Source: Bostrychus sinensis (Eukaryota; Chordata; Actinopteri; Gobiiformes; Eleotridae). From it: a stretch of 64,000 bases of DNA. The stretch covers positions 29,091,500 to 29,155,499 of the forward strand of contig CM036250.1 of NCBI GenBank assembly GCA_020698575.1. Reading direction: 5' to 3'. This document shows, piece after piece, positions 57,856 to 64,000 of this stretch. Position numbers and translations under genes: made by a program. Within the stretch, counting starts at the first letter, position 1; each line of letters begins with the position of its first letter. Below the pieces are notes generated by a model. That model was not told the DNA's origin. It saw only the letters and a list, made by a program, of their open reading frames with translations, and did not search any database.

Positions 57856-58631
57856 GTGAAAAATAGTAAAACACAGACAACTCACAGAACTACTGTATGT
57901 CATGGAGCAAGATAGATTCCTTTCAAACAGGACATGTGAGCACCAGGACTCACTAAACTACTAACGTCAGGTTCAAAGTGGTAAAGGGTCCGAGCTATGC
58001 CTTTACTTTCTTTCTACTTAAATTTTTTTAAGGACAATATCAGTTTGTGAAAGACTTAAATTCTTGTGTCTTTGTAAATACTAGTTATTTTCCATATGTC
58101 TGATGATGACACGTTGTACATAATGTTTGTTTGTACATTTTGTGTTTGTAATGTTTATAAATGTGTTCATTTGGGTTCAAAAACTATTACACAAATGTGT
58201 GGAAGTGGAATATTCTTGCTGTCATCATGCCGTATGTTTAAATATCTCTGCAAAAAGAGAAAGATGACAAGCTTAAAACCGGGACAGTACCTAAGCCCCG
58301 GCAGTTCTGAAGTTCTGCTTTCAAATGGCCAATGCCCTGATCCTCAATTTTGTGAATGTTCTGCACAAGAACTTCCCATCAAAATCATCTACTACTGTAT
58401 TGTTTTTGACTAGATGCTCAAGTATTTCTCTTTAAAAAGCTGCTGTGCCTTTTTAGACAAAAACGCTGCATTTTAACACGTTTCTATTCTCAAATCTATC
58501 TCTGTATAACCTGAACTTTTGCCTGTAAAATGCCACTTGTGAACATGTGTGGATATAGACTTTATTTCACAATAAAATTTGGTGCTGAAAAAAAAGCAGC
58601 CCACACTCCTCCTTTGCCTGAGCAAGCAGCC
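57710..58631. other. Intergenic
   Basis: Poly-A run at 57834-57855. The 105-codon frame at 58096-58413 is cysteine-rich but has no recognised spacing of a known domain. Confidence 0.4.
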
Positions 58632-59065
58632 CAGGGCCGGCTCCTGGCATAAACAATCTATGTGGCTGTTTTGGGCCACAACCATTAGGGGGGCCACATG
58701 ATCAGAAAGGTCTGAAGAGCCATCAGAGTTGGCCCATGACAATGACGATATGCTCAGGGCACCGAATGACTGGAGGGTGACAGCTGCTGCCCTGTGCTAC
58801 AGTGCAGTGAGTGATGTAAACTGCTGGCATAACAAGCCACAGTACACAGCAAGAAATCATGGATGTTATGACATTTTTTCAGCCCATAAATGTGTGCTTT
58901 CTCAGGTTTTTTGTTTGATGGCAATCAACCCCATATTCACAGAGATCTGATTCTGATTATAAATAGGACATTGAAATAATACATTGAATTATTCACTGCG
59001 TAATCTGAGACATAACCCCCCGCAGAGGAGCACAATGCATTTCTCACAATAGCTTAGCTGTTATA

Positions 59066-59690
59066 CGGTCATATGCAAAAGTTTGGGCACCCCTCTGAGA
59101 ATGCATAATAATGTACTCTGTCTTCCCAAAAAAAGATCATAGAGGTATGTAATTCATTTTCTAGTGACATCTGAGTTCAGTTTTTAGTGTAGTAGTATTT
59201 AGGTGTATGGAATTCAATGAAATATGAAAAAATGTCTGTGCAAATATTTGGGCACGCTTCTAAGTTTGCTGATTTGAATGCATGTAACTTCTCAGAATGC
59301 ATTACTTGCAACACAAAACTTGTTAGATTAGCCTTGAACTTCAGGTGCATTCAATAATGAGAAATTTAAGGTGGTAATCAGGAAATGGAAGGACACAGGA
59401 AAAGTTGATATTAAGGCCAGATGTGGCAGGCCAAGAAAAAAAACAGAGAGACATCGGCAAGGAATGGTGAGAATGGTTAAAGACAACCCACAGATCACCT
59501 CCAAAGACCTACAACATCATCCTGCTGCAGATGGTGTTTCTGTACATGGGTCAACAATTCAGTGCACTTTGCACAAAGAACAGCTGTATGGGAGGGTAGA
59601 TGCCACGCCACAGACAGAGTCTTGAGGTAGGCAAAAGCTCATTTAGATGAGCAAGATTCATTTTGTAATAAAGTGGTGTGGACTGAAATA
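59066..59690 (+). mobile_element. Tc1-type transposon, 5' part
   Basis: Begins CGGTCATATGCAAAAGTTTG after a TA dinucleotide (59064-59065), the usual Tc1 terminal form. It continues with the 5' untranslated part and the start of the transposase. The right terminal repeat is missing, so it is truncated near 59690. Confidence 0.75.
59371..59690 (+). pseudogene. Tc1 transposase, paired DNA-binding domain and start of catalytic core
   Basis: Encodes IRKWKDTGKVDIKARCGRPR, including the GRPR linker between the two helix-turn-helix parts. Then come NPQITSKDLQHH and TIQCTLHKEQLYGRV, standard for fish Tc1. After a stop and a frame change, HLDEQDSFCNKVVWT marks the approach to the first catalytic Asp. 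The rest is deleted. Normal length of the family is about 340 residues; about one third is left. Confidence 0.82.
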
Positions 59691-59699
59691 CCTCAGACG

Positions 59700-60180
59700 A
59701 CTTCTGTGTGCAAACTGTTCTGAATTTTTGACCTATGTACAGAAACTCTATCTGCAGCAGGATGATCTTGTAGGTTTTGTAGTCAATAAAGTTTTACTTG
59801 CAGAAAACTCACAAAAATACAGGCAACGGTATACTAAAGGGTAATCCAACTCGAGGTACAAAACGAGCAAAGGTCACATCCGACAAATTCAAAAATTCAC
59901 AGGGAAAATGCGAGACAGCTGTGAACACACAAGGAAACAAAGACAATCTGGCAGGGAACAAAGGGGAAAGGTGGAGACTAAATATGCTCTGGGAGGGGGG
60001 ACAATAAGACACAGGTGTAGCACATTAGGTCGGGGGAGAGACTCACAAAAGCAGGAAAAGTAAAAGGGCAGAAAGTAAATCTGAAACGAGAGGGACAGGT
60101 AAATACTTCAATAAAACATGGCAAAAATAATGCAGAAAACTAAACATAACTCAAATGGCCAGGTTGAGAATGTGACATCC
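59700..60180. mobile_element. Possible solo LTR-like segment
   Basis: Contains AATAAAG (about 59786), GGGAACAAAGGGGAAAGG and ACACAGGTGTAGCACATTAG. It ends GAGAATGTGACA, whose complement starts TGTCACATTC, like an LTR terminus. Orientation and far end are unclear; weak. Confidence 0.25.
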
Positions 60181-60267
60181 GGTCTTTTAACATGGCTCAT
60201 ATCGATACTTTATTATGAGGCCACAAGCTAGGGCCATTAAAAACCTAGAGCTGGCCCTAGAGCAGCC

Positions 60268-61059
60268 TCTGTGGTTTCAAGTCCCCATAGCCTAGAACAA
60301 CTCTAGCTTTTGTGGCTGTTTGACTTGTATGTCATCAGCCAAGTACCATCCACTGATATTCGGGTTGGGCACCTGAAATCCTCATCACAAAGGAGGGGAG
60401 GAGGCAACTCTGTCACATAGCACATGCCTGTATATTGATCGAATAACACAGCGCTTATGTGCAATAATCTACATGTATGTGTAACAAAGACATGGACAGA
60501 CAAATCTTGCATTATCATACCGTTTACCAGAGTGACCAGCTTACCCCATATCTTTCCCCAGTCTCTCTCCATAATTATCTCACTACACTCTCTCTCTTGT
60601 CAAAAACACAACAACTTTAAGCTGCTTAATTAAAATAAAATTAAATCTCTGTTTTGTGTCAGTTATGCCTGTTAATCTTACTTGTTTTGTTTTTATTTGT
60701 AACGCACCATGGACCTTTATCTATTTTTCCTCGTCTAACACAATTTGCAGATGCTGCCTCTGACAAGTGTTGTTTAGCTGCAGATAAGTTTCAGTGACAT
60801 TTCCGTTTGTACTTCAGAGTCAGTGTTGGGTGAACTCTGCTCTCTGTGATCTGCTGGGGAGACGACCGGGCCACACTTGTCTCTACAGCTCAATGAGTGA
60901 AATTGGACAAGGCACAAAATAAATAGTTTTTTACTTTTAAAAGAACCTTCTCGACCCCAGAGGTGGGATGTAAACAGATCCTTTGACTCAATTTAAAGTA
61001 TTTCTTTGTGGAAACACATGTTTTCTCAAAGTTTTCCTTAAGTAGAAATGTGTATTCAA
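60268..61059. other. Intergenic, nothing recognised
   Basis: AT-rich, no gene. Confidence 0.45.
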
Positions 61060-61560
61060 CTAGGAGTAGTAGGTAGTAGCAGTAGAAGTAGCAGTAGTAG
61101 TAGAAATAGTCAAAATAGTTGCAGTAGTAGTAATATTGAATAGTAGTAGTTGGAATAGTGTAGCAGTATTGAGGCAGCAGTAGCTCAGTTGGTAAAGACA
61201 ATTGCCCACTAACTGGAAGGTTGGTGGTTCAGTTCCCATAACCGGAATTGCATACTGCCATCGTGTTCTTGGGCAAGACACTTCACCCACCTTGCTTGTG
61301 GGAATGGTGGTGGTCGGAGAGGCCGTATGGCGCAGAACCGCTGCCACATTCTCCATCAGTGCTCCAGGGCAGCTGTGGCTAGAAGTTGTACTAGTAGTAG
61401 AAGTAGTATTATTAGCAGTAGTATTTGTTAAGGCAGTTTATTGGTAGTTTTATTAGCAACAGTAGTCCTCAGTGGTAATAACTAGGAGCAGTAGTAGTAA
61501 AGGAAGAAACAGTAGTAGTACCCTCAGCAGAAGTAATGGTAGTAGTCTAATAGTAGTACT
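61060..61560. repeat. Degenerate (GTA)n tract interrupted by a SINE
   Basis: GTAGTAG/AGTAGAAGTAG triplets on both sides of the SINE at 61170-61395. Confidence 0.8.
61170..61395 (+). mobile_element. tRNA-derived SINE
   Basis: Polymerase III promoter boxes are well kept: A-box TAGCTCAGTTGG (61181-61192) and B-box GGTTCAGTTCC (61226-61236), 33 bp apart. The tRNA-unrelated body has TTCTTGGGCAAGACACTTCA and GGGAATGGTGGTGGTCGGAG, a body I recall from fish SINEs. The usual A/T-rich or LINE-like tail is missing or short. It carries no protein. Confidence 0.82.
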
Positions 61561-62235
61561 CTAAAAACATTGCTTTGTCAGACTCCAAGTGTTACAGTTT
61601 TATTACAACTTTCAAATGTCAAACCTGTTTTTCACCATCTTTCTCAGACTAAGAAACAGCTATAAGAACTGCTCAGTCTGATTACATCACTTTGCATGCC
61701 TGGCCATTAGGAAGCTTTCTCAGAGTATTCAGACTGAAGAAGAAGGGAATTTCTGCTCCACCAAACTGTGTTTTAGCAGTACTTTGGTGACTAAGTAAAA
61801 GCAGTGAAACAAAAACTTCTCTGTTTGTTAAGGCAGAGACATCTCCATTGGGCCCAAGACAAACAGAGATGATGGCAATCTATAATATAATAATATGACC
61901 ACTGACAAGTGAAGTGATTATCTCTTTATCATGGCACGTATTAGTGGGTGGGATATATTAGGCAGCCAGTGAATCACTTTGTACTCAAAGTTTATGTGTT
62001 AAGCCGGGTATACACTGCGTTTTTTGTTTTTGTTTGCTTGTTTGTTGTTGTTGTTGGGTTTTTGTTTTGTTTTTTTTGTCTTAAAAGATTTATGGAAGGC
62101 ACACTGTGTGACAGGCAATGTGTAAAATCGTAAACTACTAATCGTGTGGGGGTTCAAACATTGAATCAGGGCTATGACCAAAGTCACTCTGAACTAATTT
62201 CAGGCTCTAGATGCAGTGTGTTTGCATCGTTGTAG
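61561..62235. other. Intergenic with repeat shared with 37268-37388
   Basis: 61999-62185 (GGTATACACTGCG, TAAAAGATTTATGGAAG, TTCAAACATTGAATCAGG, TATGACCAAAGTCAC) parallels the 37.3-kb copy. A T/G-rich run is at 62018-62080. Confidence 0.5.
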
Positions 62236-62440
62236 CACCGGTGAGAGCTAGCGATGCTATAGCAAGCGGCTCTATAATTTACCTCTATGGGCGCTATAGC
62301 CAGCGGCGCTATAGCCAGCGGCGCTATAGCCAGCGGCGCTATAGCATGCGAGGGTATAGCATGCGAGGGTAATAGCAAGCGACGGTAATAGCAAGCGGCT
62401 CTATATTTTATCTCTATGGGCGCTATAGCATGCGGCACTA
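62236..62440. repeat. GCTATAGC minisatellite with a higher-order duplication
   Basis: Three perfect 15-bp units GGCGCTATAGCCAGC (about 62290-62341) are flanked by GCATGCGAGGGTATA variants. The flanking block GCAAGCGGCTCTATA ... CTCTATGGGCGCTATAG occurs twice (about 62260 and 62393). GCTATAGC is self-complementary. The minus frame reads repeated LAIAP purely as a result of the unit. Confidence 0.92.
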
Positions 62441-63171
62441 GCTTACTTTCATGTGCAAGCTTATATGCAAACTTCCAATTATTTGCAAGGAAAAGAAAAT
62501 AATCCAAAAGGTTGTTACTGCTTTTACTATGATGATACATCAACGTTTATCGATTGGTCACACATCTGACAGAAATCGTAGGTTTGGCCCCATGTCTGGC
62601 AGAGATTAGGTTCTGATGGAAAGTTTGTTGCATATGGGGCTGCATATTAGACATGTGGTCATAATGTTATGCCTGATCAAAACTAGTACTTACTTGAGTC
62701 AAAGTATCCAGTTACTTTCCCCCCATGGTCCACAGAACCAGACATATTCATCTGTATTCCCTGTGCTGCCCAGAGCCTATCTCCGTACTGTTTACACTTA
62801 TTCTCTGTCATTATGGCTCTCCCAAAGCGCACACTTTTTCTCTCCTTTTCACTAATCTCCTCTTACTCTGCTGCTTTCCCTAGAGCTCTGATTGATTCCA
62901 GACCTATCTCTGTGGTCCCGGTCCCTCCGGCAGATCTCGCAGCACTGTCAGATCTTATCATTGGACTGCCCGGCTGCTTCTTCTCCGTTGTATGTCTGCA
63001 AATTTCTGTCACTTCACATTTGTTTCTCTCTCCAACACATGCTGCCATCCCCACATCGCTTCATGCTGGTATTTTGTACATCCCCAATGCTTTACTATGA
63101 GCATAAATTGAACTCGAATGCTTGTGATCTTTGCATATGTAGCAGGGGATATGATTTGACTTTTAGAAGAA
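62441..63171. other. Intergenic, nothing recognised
   Basis: No gene; the 124-codon frame at 62892-63266 is unrecognised. Confidence 0.4.
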
Positions 63172-63780
63172 GTGGTTCCCAAACTGTGGTATGGGTGCCA
63201 CTGGTGGTACACAGGCTTCTTCTGGTGGTACTCAGGAGTTCTTTGCAGTTTTTTGTACTGATTTAGAGGCAGTTTTATTTCTTTAGTTCTTGATTAGTCC
63301 TGGTTTTGTCTTGTTTTAGACCTGGTTTAATCCTGGTATAGGCCTGGTTTAGTGCTTCATTTGTCCTGGTTCTGTTCTGGTTAAGTCCTTTATTTGTCCT
63401 GGTGTATCCTTGTTTTGTCTTGTTTTAGACTTGGTTTAGTCCTGATTTAGACTTGATTTAGTCATTTATTTGTCCAAGTTTAGTCTTGGTTTAGTTTAGA
63501 ATTAGACCTGAATTAGTCCTGGTTTATACCTGGTTTAGACCTAGTTTAGTGAATGATTTGTCCAAGTTTAGTCCTGGTTTAGTCCTGGATTAGACCTGGT
63601 TTAGTCCTGGTTTAAACCTGGTTTAGTTCTGTTTAGTCCTGGTTTAGAACTTGATTTATCTTAGTTAAGGCCTTGGAGCTGGTACAGACCTGGTTTAGTC
63701 CTGCTTTAGCCCTGGTTTAGACCTGGTTTAGGCCTTGATTTGTTCTGGTTTAGACCTGGTTTAGAGTGCAGTCCTGTTCA
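63172..63780. mobile_element. hAT-like left end followed by a CTGGTTTAGTC minisatellite
   Basis: AGTGGTTCCCAAACTGTGGT and CTGGTGGTACACAGG resemble a hAT MITE end. From about 63260 to 63770 the sequence is a degenerate 11-bp minisatellite (CCTGGTTTAGA, CTGGTTTAGTC), the same as inside the MITE at 4216-4666. No right end was found. Confidence 0.6.
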
Positions 63781-64000
63781 TCCTAAAGACATCAGATCAA
63801 TTCTCCAGTTCACCTATACTGAACTTTGGACGTAGGAATCCACACAAATCCCACATTAACAGAGAAGCACTAACCACTCTGCCACAGTGCACCAAAATAT
63901 TACATTTCATATAAACAAATTCAACTCATACCTCTGCACTTGAATGGCTTTAGCTGCCAGTTCTACCTGTGGTTTTAACTGTGCAGCTGCAGCGGTTATG
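63781..64000. other. Intergenic with SINE relic
   Basis: 63815-63895 (AGAAGCACTAACCACTCTGC) resembles the degraded tRNA-like end of the SINE at 16585-16745. Confidence 0.4.

Larger units (their letters stand above)
58632..60259. mobile_element. hAT-type element enclosing a Tc1 fragment (nested)
   Basis: Left end CAGGGCCGGCTCCTGG; right end complement of TAGGGCCAGCTCTAGG. The flanks AAGCAGCC (58624-58631) and GAGCAGCC (60260-60267) form an 8-bp duplication with one mismatch. The interior contains the Tc1 fragment (59066-59690) and an LTR-like segment. The pairing over 1.6 kb is reasonable but rests on short ends. Confidence 0.5.

Noticed and set aside
61181..61240. Possible functional tRNA gene
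   Set aside because: A and B boxes are good but no complete cloverleaf or acceptor stem; followed by a SINE body.
62184..62543. 119-codon minus frame with repeated LAIAP
   Set aside because: A by-product of the 15-bp minisatellite, whose unit length is a multiple of three.

Overview
The window looks like nuclear DNA of a ray-finned (probably teleost) fish. The main reasons are a Rex3-type RTE retrotransposon, fish-type Tc1, hAT, L1 and L2 relics, tRNA-derived SINEs, many MITEs and abundant microsatellites in AT-rich DNA. No intact host protein-coding gene could be supported. Nearly every reading frame is short, and the ones that make sense belong to broken mobile elements. I read it as intergenic or deep-intronic sequence. 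Everything here was judged by eye from the sequence and from memory of the families; no search was run. || Layout: 1-10 kb holds a DNA-transposon end, a (CTAT)n/(AT)n microsatellite, two hAT-type MITEs with 8-bp target duplications (4216-4666 and 4862-5443), a Tc1 3' end (6214-6493) and a possible hAT-like left end near 6797. 10.5-14.6 kb is the oddest block: a pyrimidine-rich and a purine-rich minisatellite face each other, followed by a decayed, spliced gene that resembles fish tyrosine-recombinase-like proteins and lies between ~95-bp inverted repeats. 15-23 kb has a MITE, a SINE, an L2-type reverse transcriptase scrap and a larger R4/Dong-like retrotransposon remnant. 23-31 kb is mostly low-copy dispersed repeats and apparently unique AT-rich DNA. 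|| 31.3-34.9 kb holds a foldback MITE followed directly by a nearly full-length but frameshifted Rex3 on the minus strand. 38 kb has a 464-bp near-perfect palindrome and 39.7-40.1 kb a dead Tc1 transposase. 45.6-46.3 kb is a CpG-rich, inverted-repeat-bounded segment. 46.9-48.3 kb is the 3' part of an L1 on the minus strand, followed by a hAT MITE with an 8-bp target duplication. 51-64 kb carries a tandem/inverted repeat, further hAT and nested elements, a SINE inside a degenerate (GTA)n tract and two minisatellites. || Between the elements are islands of apparently unique sequence (about 3.7-4.1, 29.2-29.6, 36.5-37.1, 42.8-43.1 and 56.8-57.1 kb) that could be conserved noncoding elements. That is only a guess from composition and lack of repeat signature. 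The most interesting candidate for a little-described system is the intron-bearing recombinase-like fossil at 11.85-13.52 kb with its inverted repeats and modular satellite surroundings.
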